Source of the DNA: Gonatopus flavifemur
Taxonomy: Eukaryota; Arthropoda; Insecta; Hymenoptera; Dryinidae
DNA length: 64,000 bases
Direction: 5' to 3'
Assembly: GCA_018340375.1 (NCBI GenBank)
Contig: JAFFJZ010000012.1
Span: 6,944,001-7,008,000 of the forward strand
Shown: positions 31,459 to 41,344 of the stretch, piece by piece
Position numbering within the stretch: position 1 is the stretch's first letter
Layout: every line of letters starts with the position of its first letter
The notes under the pieces: model-generated
Seen by the model: the letters and a program-made list of their open reading frames with translations, nothing else
The model's database searches: none
Told to the model about the DNA's origin: nothing
Program-made: the position numbers and the translations under genes

Positions 31459-32525
31459 TCATAGCATATAGTTGACCCCACAATCTTTTTTCTCAATGTG
31501 GGAATATGACATGACGTCGAAATTCGACGTAAATCAAGACTCGTCGGGAATGGCGTAACAAATGGCTTTGCATTGTCGATAGTCATTTTATTCAGAAAAA
31601 AACACTTGCTGGCAGAGATGTTCGGAAACTGAATCATCGGAAAATGCAGATATTTGAAATTACAGACATAGAAAAATGGATACAGTGGTGGATGAAGATA
31701 CTGAAGAATACAAGTATCTGAAAATAATGATATCATAGAACAGAATTGTGTTGGAATACAGATATTTTACAATGAATGTATTTCACAGTAGAGTTTTGGC
31801 AGAACAGAGATATTTGGAAATAGAGTTATTCAAAACAGAAAATATTGTTTGATAGAAATATTTTCCCACAGCTATTCAAGAATGAAGTCATTTCGTGATA
31901 CAGTGATGTTGGAGTAGAGATATTTTATAATAAACATATTTTGTAGTAGAGATGTACAGGAAGATTTATTTTTCAATGAACTCATTGAAGAATAGAGATA
32001 TTTGAACATAGGGAAAATACGGTAGAGTTCTTGTGCTGTCTTTCGTGGCTGCTGATCACGAATCTGAAGTCAGATTTGAGATCCAATATGAGGGACCCAA
32101 ATTTGAGAAATTTACAAAATTGCTTCCAACTATCCGTTAAAAGCGCTCAAATCTAGATGATACTTTTGTGCAAAAATCAATTTGATTTGATCACCAATAA
32201 CCCTTTGTTGCAGGACAGTTTTCCCTCCAAAAGGTAAGCAGTGACATTGGGAACAGATGAAAATAGGAGTGAGCACGACAGCACTGCAAAATTTATCATC
32301 AAGTATATTCCTCAAAATGAGGGATCGCATGTGTGACAAATGAAATAAAAAACATGACTATTTAAAGTGGAAGCATCAGTATTTCATTTCACGACACTGA
32401 CGTTTAAATACATGTTTATTTTCAAATGAAATGTTAGAACAACGAATTAGCACATTCAACCTGAAGAGATGGATCATGTTTATGATCTCGAATCATATGG
32501 TTGATCAAAATCTCGCTAAGTTCTG
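31459..32525. other. Degenerate short-repeat region, otherwise unassigned
   Basis: From ~31640 to 32020 the words GAGATATTT, GAAATA and ACAGA recur irregularly (about every 30-35 bases), a decayed simple tandem array. No coding content. Confidence 0.4.
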
Positions 32526-32634
32526 TGTTCACAGTATTACAGTCCAAAAAGAATTCTCAAGGAATTCATGAAGAAAACCATCAGTTCAATGAGAATTCTT
32601 TATGAATTCCTCTGGGACTGTGATGCTGTGTGGG
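32526..32634. repeat. MITE of the CCCACACAGCAC family, left end decayed
   Basis: The right end reads GGACTGTGATGCTGTGTGGG and the left TGTTCACAGTATTACAGTCC. The interior GAATTCTC/GAGAATTC words match family members at 582 and 712. Confidence 0.7.
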
Positions 32635-32855
32635 AATACAGATTTTGAATACATTGTTTCTGTTCTTCACTTTGATGTTGGTGTAGTAGTTATTCGAGGT
32701 TATGTTTTTACATACAACTTTCGAACATTATTGTTTGCTAATCAAACACGTTATGTCTTGAATTGAAACATATCTTTGTGTTCCGAATATGATTATAGTA
32801 ATATCTCAACATATTTGAAAAGTCGCTAAAGAAATATCTTATGATAAGACATCAG

Positions 32856-33366
32856 CGTCCCTGGTGAAAATAGAAGCGAAAAGGAAGAGTAACCGGAGCG
32901 AATGGTGGAACGTAACAGAAGCAATAGTGATATGTATACGAAGCTTGAATAAAAGGGATACAAAGAGTATGTTAAGCAGGAATTCAAACAAAAGAAGCGT
33001 ATAAAATTCATAAGAATCTAAATGAAAAAATTGAACCGCTTTGTGAGAATTTAACCAGTGATTTCCACCATGGCAGATGAGTGTCTTATTCACTGAGGGA
33101 TGGATGGTCGTTGGTATTGACTGCTTGAAAATATTATTTGAAGTCAAAACAGATATGATTCGCACACGCTTGGTGTAACCTATTAGTACGTTACATGGAG
33201 CGTGTGTAAAGTGGGATCGAAAGCTGATGAAAAGTATATGGAACGTATGATTTCATTACTTTATAGCACGCGGACATTAGACGCCTCAAGAAAAGGGAAG
33301 TGAAATATTTTTCGCTTCTTATGCGTTTTCTGCGCGCTTGGTGTATACGCTTCATTTTCACCAGCG
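32856..33366. repeat. Fold-back, CGTCCCTGGTGAAAATAGAA end
   Basis: CGTCCCTGGTGAAAATAGAAG at the left pairs with CGCTTCATTTTCACCAGCG at the right; GAAGCG/CGCTTC words recur. Related to the CCCTAGTGAAAATG MITEs at 11965 and 30406 but longer. Confidence 0.55.
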
Positions 33367-33379
33367 GTTGCAGTGAATT

Positions 33380-33466
33380 CCCAGACAGCACAAGAGTTCC
33401 ACAAGAATTCTTCACGAATACATTGTATTCATCATGAGCTCTTTCAGAACACTTGTGCTATCTGGG
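33380..33466. repeat. MITE, CCCAGACAGCACAAG ends, TT duplication
   Basis: TT|CCCAGACAGCACAAGAG at the left and ACTTGTGCTATCTGGG|TT at the right. A short (87-bp) member of the CCCACACAGCAC family. Confidence 0.8.
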
Positions 33467-33719
33467 TTGACGCTTAACTCACGGCCTTGAAACCCCCATT
33501 TTATGGGAACTTTCGGATCGAGCGTCAACATTGAAGGATACGAGAGGTACCTCTCGTATCGTCCGACAGGTTGTCTCTTTCCTTCTAATGTTGACGCTTG
33601 ATGTAGAAGCTCCCATGTAATGGTACCTTCGCTGTCCAATGATTTCGTGTGTGCATCTTTTAAAATCATCTCACCAATTATATTTACGTCACATCTGTTA
33701 TCTCTTCCCATCTTCATGC

Positions 33720-33970
33720 CAGTGGTCGGATATTTGAACCGAGTACGCTACTCACACAATGCAAGCAGCATATCCGTGTGAAGAGAGAAGGAATATGGTT
33801 GCGTGCGCAATCTAGCATGATTTTTCCGTTGCTCATTGGATAGTTGACGAGAGAGCAATGAAAAAGCATGCTAAGTTGCGCACGCAACCATACCCCCTCT
33901 CTCTCTCTTGACACAGACATGTTGTTTGCATTGTGTAAGTAGCGTACTTGGTTTGGATATCCGACCACTG
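33720..33970. repeat. hAT-type MITE, CAGTGGTCGGATAT ends
   Basis: CAGTGGTCGGATATTTGAAC at the left and GGATATCCGACCACTG at the right, with a perfect 8-bp duplication CTTCATGC (33712-33719 and 33971-33978). The arms pair over ~105 bases (CGCTACTCACACAATGCAA; GGTTGCGTGCGCAA). The clearest target duplication of any MITE in the window. Confidence 0.95.
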
Positions 33971-33979
33971 CTTCATGCA

Positions 33980-34510
33980 TTAAAAATAGCGAATTACTCC
34001 TCCGTTCAAACGCGCTATGATGGAAAAATTCAGAGGACTTTTCGCCATCTCCTCCTCCAGGTCCGCTATTGATAAATTCAATAGCATCGGACTTGAAGGA
34101 CAACCCTGTCTAATCTCTTCAGCTAGCCAGAATTCCTCTGACTCCTTCTCTGCTACCTTTACTTTCACTTCCGTCTCCTTATATATTTCTTTTACCCTAT
34201 CAAGCAGTCCTTTGTGTACTCCCCTTTTTCTTATCAATCTCCACAGTACCTCCCTGTCTACTGTGTCGAATCCTGCCTTCAGGTCTGTAAAGATTGCCGC
34301 CAGTTCCCCTTTTTTCTCTTTCTCTCTCCCTATCAAGTAGTTCAACGCAAATATATTATCAATCGTTCCCACTCCTCTCCTAAAACTTGTCTGGTTACTG
34401 GCTAACATACCCTTTCCCTCCACTGCTTTCTCCAACCTCCTAGTCAACAGTGTTGTGTAAATTTTGTACATTTTCGGCATCAGCGTTACTCCCCTGCAAT
34501 TTTATGCAGT
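33980..34510 (-). pseudogene. Reverse transcriptase fragment of a second LINE type
   Basis: The minus strand reads GVTLMPKMYKIYTTLL, ASNQTSFRRGVGTIDNIFAL, then AAIFTDLKAGFDTVDREVLW, then EEIRQGCPSSPMLLNL, then IADLEEEM. These are RT blocks 2-4 of a LINE unrelated to the two RTE/L2-like copies. It resembles polymerases common in ant genomes. The YADD box and everything after it are missing; the hAT MITE inserted at 33720 lies just beyond the break. Upstream endonuclease is also missing. Confidence 0.8.
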
Positions 34511-34712
34511 GTCGATGGTGGTTTCATGTATGTTTCAACTAGATTCTCACAGAATAATGGGAGGGAGAGAGGAAACGTGTTGTCGAAAATTGTAATTTTG
34601 CGACCGTGGATCTTCGCTCCCTGTGATCCGATCGCAATGAAATTTATACCAGGTTCCAGTTGTGATCTCATAGTGTTTCCACACGAGTTTTATCCCAATC
34701 GATTAAAAACTG

Positions 34713-34804
34713 CACGGAAAAAAAGAAATAGTTGCAGCAACTACGTAAATAGTCCATTTTCGCCCATCTACTTAAGTAGTTGCTGCAACTATTTTTTTTC
34801 CGTG
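34713..34804. repeat. Hairpin MITE, CACGGAAAAAAAGAAATAG ends, TG duplication
   Basis: TG|CACGGAAAAAAAGAAATAGT at the left and ACTATTTTTTTTCCGTG|TG at the right; AGTTGCAGCAACTAC and GTAGTTGCTGCAACT form the inner arms, each itself nearly palindromic. Confidence 0.9.
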
Positions 34805-35929
34805 TGTGGAAAATATTTTTTTGCGACCTGCGTTATTTGACACAAACAAGGAAGCTATGTCCCAATTGGCAGAGTTTTTACGTTCTGCTTCATACACATC
34901 GATACTTCACTTTCGATGTCCAGTAGACATCGATAATGAGACTGCGATAGATATTGATATCAAATATCGATACTTGGATCCTATATCGCACTTCCCTAGC
35001 CAGGGGACGGAGCCCTCTGGTTTGGATCTATGTAAATCTGATGCGTTAGCTTTGCATTTACTCTTCCCGGAATATGCCCTAGCAAGTTCGTGTTGCCCCA
35101 ATGATACGTGAATGTTACGTCGCAAAATGTTCAATTTGATACTTGAATGATGCCTAAACGATACGCTCAAAGTATCTTCGATACTAAAAGGATACCCTTG
35201 GAAAAGAACTTCATACAGTATCATTGTTACTCAAAAAATACCAAACACTTCTCCTTTGTATTACAATTTAGACTTTGTAATTCGCAATTATTGTAAGTGT
35301 AATCCACCCTGGTTAAACAATCCGATTGAATCCGACAAAAAAAAATTGTATCGGAATAAATTGAGTTTTTGCATCGGAAATTTCCTATTGATGATAATTT
35401 TTAATTGGATTCAATGGGCATTTTCCCTGGTGAAAAAATCCGATTAAATCTGATAAAAAAAACTTATCGGAATGAATTGATTCCTGCATCGCGATTTTCT
35501 TATTGAATTTTATTGGTTGTTAACCCAACCAACAAACGGTTTATATACATTATATACGCGCATTTTATATCAATTAAACAAACACATATATCATTTATTC
35601 AATCATTACATATGATAAATTATTGCTGAAATAAATTCTAACGATCATTTATGTGTTGTTAACATGGTGATCACCCATCCACCTTGTACCGCAGTTGTCG
35701 TTGCGTAACCCAGAAGATCGATCTGGAACACCCGCTCGCTCGATGCCGTGGTTCGCTTACTATCATTGTGAACCAAATGACTGTCTTATGTCAAGGATGG
35801 GTGTCCTATAGTAATAAGATTCAATTGGTAATAGTCCATTGGACATATGAAGGATTGTATCGGTCTTAATGAGAGCATGGGGGTTCATTAATAATAAAAA
35901 TGCCAATGAAGACCAAGAAAATATTTTCC

Positions 35930-37450
35930 AATTGGATTCAATCGGTATTTTATGATGGATGAAAAATTCCGATTGATATCAATACAATATTTTTCAATTG
36001 GATTCAATCGGTATTTTATCAATTATGAAAATTCTAATTGATACGAGTCAAATATTTTCCAATGGGATCCAATAGGTATTCTATCAATAATAAGAATTCC
36101 GATTGATATCAATGAAATATTGTGTAATTGGATTCACTTGGTATTTTGTGATCAATGAAAATTCCGATTGACACTAATACAATATTTGTCAGTGGAATTG
36201 AATCGGTATGTTATTAATTATGAAGATTCTAATTGATACCAGTCAAATATTTTCCAATAGCATCCAATAGGTATTTTATCAATAATAAGAATTCCTATTG
36301 ATACCAAGGAAATATTTTTCATTTGATTAAATCGAGATTTTGTTGATTATTGAAATTTTAATTGATATCAGTGAAATATTTTTCAATGGAATTCAATGGG
36401 TATTTCATTAATCACAAAAATTCCGAATGATACAGAGAAAATATTTTCTAATTGGATTCAATGGGTATTTTATGGTTGATAAGAAATTCCGATTAATACC
36501 AATACAATATTTTTTAATTGGATTGAATCGGTATTTTATTAATTATGAAAATTTTATTTGATACCAGTCAAATATTTTTCAATGGGATCCAATTGGTATT
36601 TTATCAATAGTACAAATTCCGGTTGATACCAATACAATATTTTTCAATTTGGAGTTTTATCAATCGTGAAAATTCTAATTGATACCAGTAAAACGTTTTT
36701 CAATGGGATCCAATTGGTATTTTATCAATAATAAAAATTCCAATTGAAGACAATAAAATGTTTCTTATTTCATTAAATAAGTATTTTATTGATCATTAAA
36801 ATTCTAATTGATATCAGTGAAATATTTTCCAATAGAATTCAATGGGTATTTCATTAATCATAAAAATTCCAATTGATACCAAGAAAATATTTTCTCATTA
36901 GATTCAATGGGTATTTTATGGTTGATAAAAAATTCCGATGGATACTAATGAGATATTTTTTAATAGGATTGAATCGGTATTTCATTAATCATGAAAATTT
37001 CAATTGATACCAGTCAAATATTTTTCAATGGGATCCAATTGATATTTTATCAATAATAATTATTCCGAATGATATCAATGAAATATTGTGTAATTGCATT
37101 CACTTGGTATTTTATGACCAATGAAAATTCCGATTGATGCCAATACAATATTTTCCAATTGGATTCAGTCGGTGTGTTATTGATCATGAAGATTCTAATT
37201 GATACCAGTCAAATATTTTTCAATGGCATCCACAGGTATTTTATCAATAATAAAAATTCCAATTCGTACGGACACAATATTTTTTAATTTGATTTAATCG
37301 GCATTTTATTAATCATTACAATTATAATTGGTACCAGTAACATATTTTTCAATGGGATCCAACGGATATTCCATCACTGATAAAAATTCCGATTGATACC
37401 AATGAAATATTTTCTAATTGGATTCTCTTGGTATTCTATGATTATAGTTT
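35930..37450. repeat. Satellite array, ~60-bp unit, about 25 copies
   Basis: Phrases such as TCAATCGGTATTTTAT, ATGAAAATTC and TTGATACCAGTCAAATATTT recur at ~58-62-base spacing through 1.5 kb with 10-30% differences between neighbours. Some units alternate in two variants (GGGATCCAAT against GGATTCAATC). Located inside the middle nested element. Confidence 0.85.
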
Positions 37451-38146
37451 CCTATTCCAGCAACTTTCCCATTAGTTCCAATACATCGAGGTCACCAGGG
37501 ATTCCGAAAAAACCAATGATCTGATGTAATGAAAGAAATTTCAAAACTGAATCGGTTATTGCCGGTACATACCTATAGGACTTTAGAATCTGTAAACTTG
37601 CCTATTATCTCCAATGAATTTGAATGTTGGAATAATCCAATTAAAACCCATTGATCAATGAAATCGATACATGCTTAAATGCAGTCAGAAATCTCCCATA
37701 AGAAACTCATTCATCATTCAATTTCACAAATTTTCCCATTAGTTCCAATAGATTGAAATTGTGGAAACTTCCGATAAAAACCGTTTGCCTGATGGAATGG
37801 AGAAAATTTCAATCATCCAATCAGATATCTCTTATACAGACCAATAGATTACGTGAAGTCTGATTAATTCCCATAAAATGCAGATTTTTTAATTGGTGAA
37901 TCCCCGATTGAAACCTATAGAAAAGAGATTCCGATAAACTCTTATTGATTTTGAATCGGGGATTGAACTGTTCCGATTGATCCTATGCAGTCCGATTAAT
38001 TCTGAATCGGTTTCTATCGGATCTTATCGGATTTTTTAACCAGGGCTAATGCGGTGGAATAAAGTCTAAAATTGAATTGGAAATTTCTCATTCAATGCTA
38101 TTGAATATTCAATCCCGTAAATATTCCTTTTATTTCCCATAAATTG

Positions 38147-38408
38147 CACTGAGAAAAAAATTTCATCGAAAATCAATTATATTTTGTTGTTAGGGTAACT
38201 GAATATCATTGTCAAGTCAACGAATATATGATCAGATTGACAGTATAATCGTTGACTTGACACCATGATGGTTGATTCAACTGCATGTAGTTGAGTCAAC
38301 AGTGCATGTAGTTGACGCAACAGTCAGATTTAGTTGGATATATCCAATCGTATTCTACTGTTGAATCAACTATATCACCGTTATCTGTACCCACCTTTTT
38401 TTTCAGTG
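38147..38408. repeat. MITE, CACTGAGAAAAAAATTT end, TG duplication
   Basis: TG|CACTGAGAAAAAAATTT at the left and CACCTTTTTTTTCAGTG|TG at the right. The interior contains repeated GTTGA(C/T)TCAAC palindromic words (CAACAGT, GTTGACTTGAC). Confidence 0.85.
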
Positions 38409-39490
38409 TGGGATGATCGAATAATCCAATTGAAACCTATTGACCAATAAAATAAACAAACTCAGATCGAATTGGATATTCTGGATAGAAACCCAGTAAG
38501 TCTTGAATTTTGTACAATTTTCCCATTGGTTCCGATACACCGAAATCACCGAAAATTCTGATACAAACCGATGATTCAATCCGCTGAAAGGAATTCTGAA
38601 TTCGAATTGGATATTTCTCATTCGATCCTATTCAATTTTCAGATCCGTAAATGGTCCTATTATTCCCCATGAATGCGGATAGTGGAATAATCCGATTAAA
38701 ACCTACAGACCGATCAAATCTGTACGAACTCTAATCGAATTGGACATTCTTCATAAAAACCGATTAAATTTCCCATTACGTAACATTTACGATCGGTTCC
38801 AATAGCTTTAGGTCATGGAAATTTCCGATAAAAACCATTTGCCTCATGAAATGGAGAAATTTTTAAACTCTCAATCAGATATCTCTCATACAAACCGATT
38901 GATCACTGAAAGTCATATTAATTCCAATAAAACAAATATTTTTCTATCGTTAAATCCTCGATTCAATCCTGTATATACCACGTTCCAATTAATTCCTATT
39001 CATCTTGAATCGGTAGTTGAGCCTCTCCGATTGACCCTATTCATTCCGATTAATTTTGAATCGGTTTTTATCGGTTTCTATTGGACCTTTTAACCAGGGC
39101 ACCTGGAAATTCTATGCGTCTACCCGGTCATTCTATTCAACGCGAATTTGTGGTTGAACAATTCTGGTAGAATTCCTAGACAGCAGACACCCTGTTGAGA
39201 GCAATGTTACATTTCCGTATCATACACTGATACGTTACGTTTCATTCGAGTATCCTTGGGGTATCATTTTTAACCATATGAAACGTATTATCGAGGTTGC
39301 AATTGAGTATAAATACTTCAAGTATACTGCTATGATACCTCAAAGATACGAAACCTCATCGATACCTGAAATATACCTAAGAGATACGTATCACGAATTT
39401 GCTAGGGTGACTCCAACCAAACGAATACAGAATGAAAAATGTCACCGTCATTTCTCAAAAACATTCTTTTCACGTTTGCATTCCACATAC

Positions 39491-39705
39491 CTTGAGTTTC
39501 TCTTATGCTTTTAACATCCCCTTCGTCTTTCCAGAAGGCATGGAAGTCTAGAATCGCGTCATCTTCCGCACCGGAACTATTCTGAGTATCGTTACTCAAT
39601 ACCGACGTATCAGCGCTTCCCCCATCTGCCTGCGTTAGATTCTCAGTTTCGTCTATTTCTTCGAAAGTATCATCTTCATCTTTAACTGGATATTCTAGTC
39701 CATCA
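39491..39705 (-). CDS. Neprilysin-like exon 5 (stalk)
   Basis: Acceptor CTTCCGTTTTATCAG ends at 39706 and donor CAAG|GTATGT begins at 39490. The first base T completes a His codon with CA from exon 4; one base (G) is left for exon 6. Encodes a strongly acidic extracellular segment (KDEDDTFEEIDETENLTQAD, then SVLSNDTQNSSGAEDDAIL, then FWKDEGDVKSIRETQ) with NLT, NDT and NSS sequons. It leads straight into the M13 signature. No homology named for the acidic part; identity follows from exon linkage. Confidence 0.8.
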
Positions 39706-39885
39706 CTGATAAAACGGAAGTAGCAGGATTATTGAAAACATAATTCGATAGTTGTTAATCGTAAGCAGTATTTATTTCATCACTATTTACTCGACTTATT
39801 TGATTATTCAAACGTGTTATTAGAAACGTAACATTGATAATCACACAATACTATCAAACGAAAGAAAGAAATCGATCGTAAATAC

Positions 39886-40097
39886 TGAATCGCATTTTCG
39901 GAAATCAAACAATTAGTATTGAAAGCTTCTGTAAGATGAGGGCTCTCCGATACCGACTCTGCGTAGTTGCCTGATTTAGTTTTGTTGTTGCTATGGAATT
40001 CACAGGATTTCATTCGAGATTGCTTGTCTGCCACGTCTTCCTGGTGATTCTCGTATCTATTACGTGTATTTGACTTCGTCAAATTTTCCCCATTCGT
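39886..40097 (-). CDS. Neprilysin-like exon 4 (stalk)
   Basis: Acceptor CACCCGCACTTTCAG ends at 40098. Donor CA|GTATTT at 39885 is weaker, but it is the one I found that gives an open join to exon 5 (it leaves two bases; phase 0 would hit TGA). Encodes polar sequence with sequons NLT and NKT (TNGENLTKSNTRN, SCEFHSNNKTKSGN, SESPHLTEAFNTN). Predicted extracellular, probably unstructured and glycosylated. Confidence 0.7.
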
Positions 40098-40181
40098 CTG
40101 AAAGTGCGGGTGGATAATTGATATTAATTATTCAGTATTTATTCTTATAATCGTATTGAATCGTTTCAAAGAATTATTCAC

Positions 40182-40382
40182 CTCTAATGTTTGTTCTGTG
40201 TCAATTTGACTCCCATGATTGTACTCCGCGTCATTGTAATCATTTCTTGATCCAGTGTGTGCGCTCATGAAGAAACCTTTGGTAGACGTGTGGTGGGGAA
40301 ACAAAGACGATGGCAGCTCAGTAGCAACAACCACGTCGCTACCAAAATCGTGGGAGGCATGAAGCGTTGTAGTCCGACTCTC
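40182..40382 (-). CDS. Neprilysin-like exon 3 (stalk)
   Basis: Acceptor TCGTTTTCAG ends at 40383, donor GAG|GTGAAT at 40181; phase 0 at both ends, 67 codons (ESRTTTLHASHDFGSDVVVA, then PHHTSTKGFFMSAHTG, then YNDAEYNHGSQIDTEQ). Polar, low-homology linker. An 84-bp intron separates it from exon 4. An exon of this kind, symmetric and in the linker, could be skipped without breaking the frame. Confidence 0.72.
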
Positions 40383-40592
40383 CTGAAAACGATTGTACTC
40401 TCTTCGGGAATTTTTTTCGCCTACAATACGTTTCGTCCAGGAATGATATAGCTGGATGAAAAAGAATGATCAGCGAAGATCGGTTATGAAAATGAAAGGT
40501 AAACAGATGGAAAACAGAAAGGAGAAGTGAATAATGCGAATTCAACTAGGGATCCTTTGAGAGCGTTTTGAATTTGCCGGTAGATAAAATAC

Positions 40593-40744
40593 CCCCTCAG
40601 TATGCCTCTTGCGACGTTTTAATGATCGAGTTGGAAGTGAAAGTGTGTTGTCCGATGGTACGTAGCTGGTCTTTATGTCTGTGAGAACCCGTCCTTCTTC
40701 ACTTTTCTCCTCCCCATCTTCTTCAACATCAGGATGAGTCGGTG
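40593..40744 (-). CDS. Neprilysin-like exon 2 (membrane-proximal stalk)
   Basis: Acceptor TTACATTTTTCCAG ends at 40745; its first bases CA complete a Ser codon with the T left by exon 1. Donor GGGG|GTATTT at 40592, phase 0. Encodes PTHPDVEEDGEEKSEEGRVL then TDIKTSYVPSDNTLSLPTRS then LKRRKRHTE. The LKRRKR run resembles a furin-type dibasic site just outside the membrane, which could allow ectodomain shedding; this is inference. Confidence 0.75.
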
Positions 40745-41344
40745 CTGGAAAAATGTAACTTCATTCACCAATCAAGTTATTTGATATTATATCATCTGAA
40801 AATCTTTGAAAAGCAACTCTTGAGAAGAATTATGGGAAGAGTTCAAGTAGCAACAGATGTTCAAACGTTTATACGAAATAGAAACGTTCGTAGAATCTAC
40901 GAATGAGATACGAAGAACATATAGTGAACATATAGTGTGCATAGAATGTTCGAATCATGTACAACTCAGCAACCGATACTCCATCCAAGACTTCGTTGGA
41001 ATGGAGGTGGAAAATTGAAGGAAAAATGGAAGCCGTGGAAATAAGGAAAAAATAAGCGAGCCGTAGAAATGAAGAAAAAATAATCTGCTGAGGCAATGGA
41101 AAATTGAAATGTTCAGATTAGGTGATAAAAACAGGAGCGTTAGTACATTTTGGGGGGGGGGGGTGGAATTTACAATCATTTACATGAAAAATTATGCAGG
41201 TAAAAGTCATGAATGTAAACTATTAATGTGGTATTGTTCCAAGTGAGAAACTTTGCTGTAAACTCAATAAGAGTATGAAGATTATTCTTTGAGAAAACGA
41301 GCGTTTTTCAAAAATTCATGAAGAAATTCTTATTTTATTTGAGG
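40745..41344. other. Left part of neprilysin intron 1, with MITE fragment
   Basis: 40845-40970 is a fragment of the CCCAAGTAGCA fold-back family (AAGTAGCAACAGATGTTC, ACGAAATAGAAACGTTCGTA, GAATGAGATACGAAGAACAT also occur at 43005-43080). A 12-base G run sits at 41152-41163. Otherwise nothing seen. Confidence 0.55.

Larger units (their letters stand above)
35307..39099. mobile_element. Middle nested element, CCCTGGTTAAACAATCCG end, CA duplication
   Basis: CA|CCCTGGTTAAACAATCCGAT at the left and TTTTAACCAGGG|CA at the right. The interior is ATCCGAT/ATCGGAT-rich and contains the ~60-bp satellite. A second inner pair of the same ends (CCCTGGTGAAAAAATCCG at 35425, CGGATTTTTTAACCAGGG ending 38045) suggests one element duplicated within itself. 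No coding region. Confidence 0.7.
35077..39407. mobile_element. Outermost of three nested elements, CCCTAGCAA ends, TG duplication
   Basis: TG|CCCTAGCAAGTTCGTG at the left and CACGAATTTGCTAGGG|TG at the right. The non-inserted parts (35077-35306 and 39100-39407) are rich in GATAC/GTATC words (CGATACTT, AAGTATCTTCGATAC). Its right end lies about 83 bases from the donor of neprilysin exon 5. Confidence 0.75.

Noticed and set aside
33412..33717. Minus-strand 101-codon open frame
   Set aside because: Overlaps a MITE end and an inverted repeat (GCGTCAACATT on both sides), no recognised motif; treated as chance.
35930..37450. CRISPR-like array
   Set aside because: Units differ from each other along their entire length, without constant repeats and unique spacers, in a eukaryotic context. 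It is a satellite.
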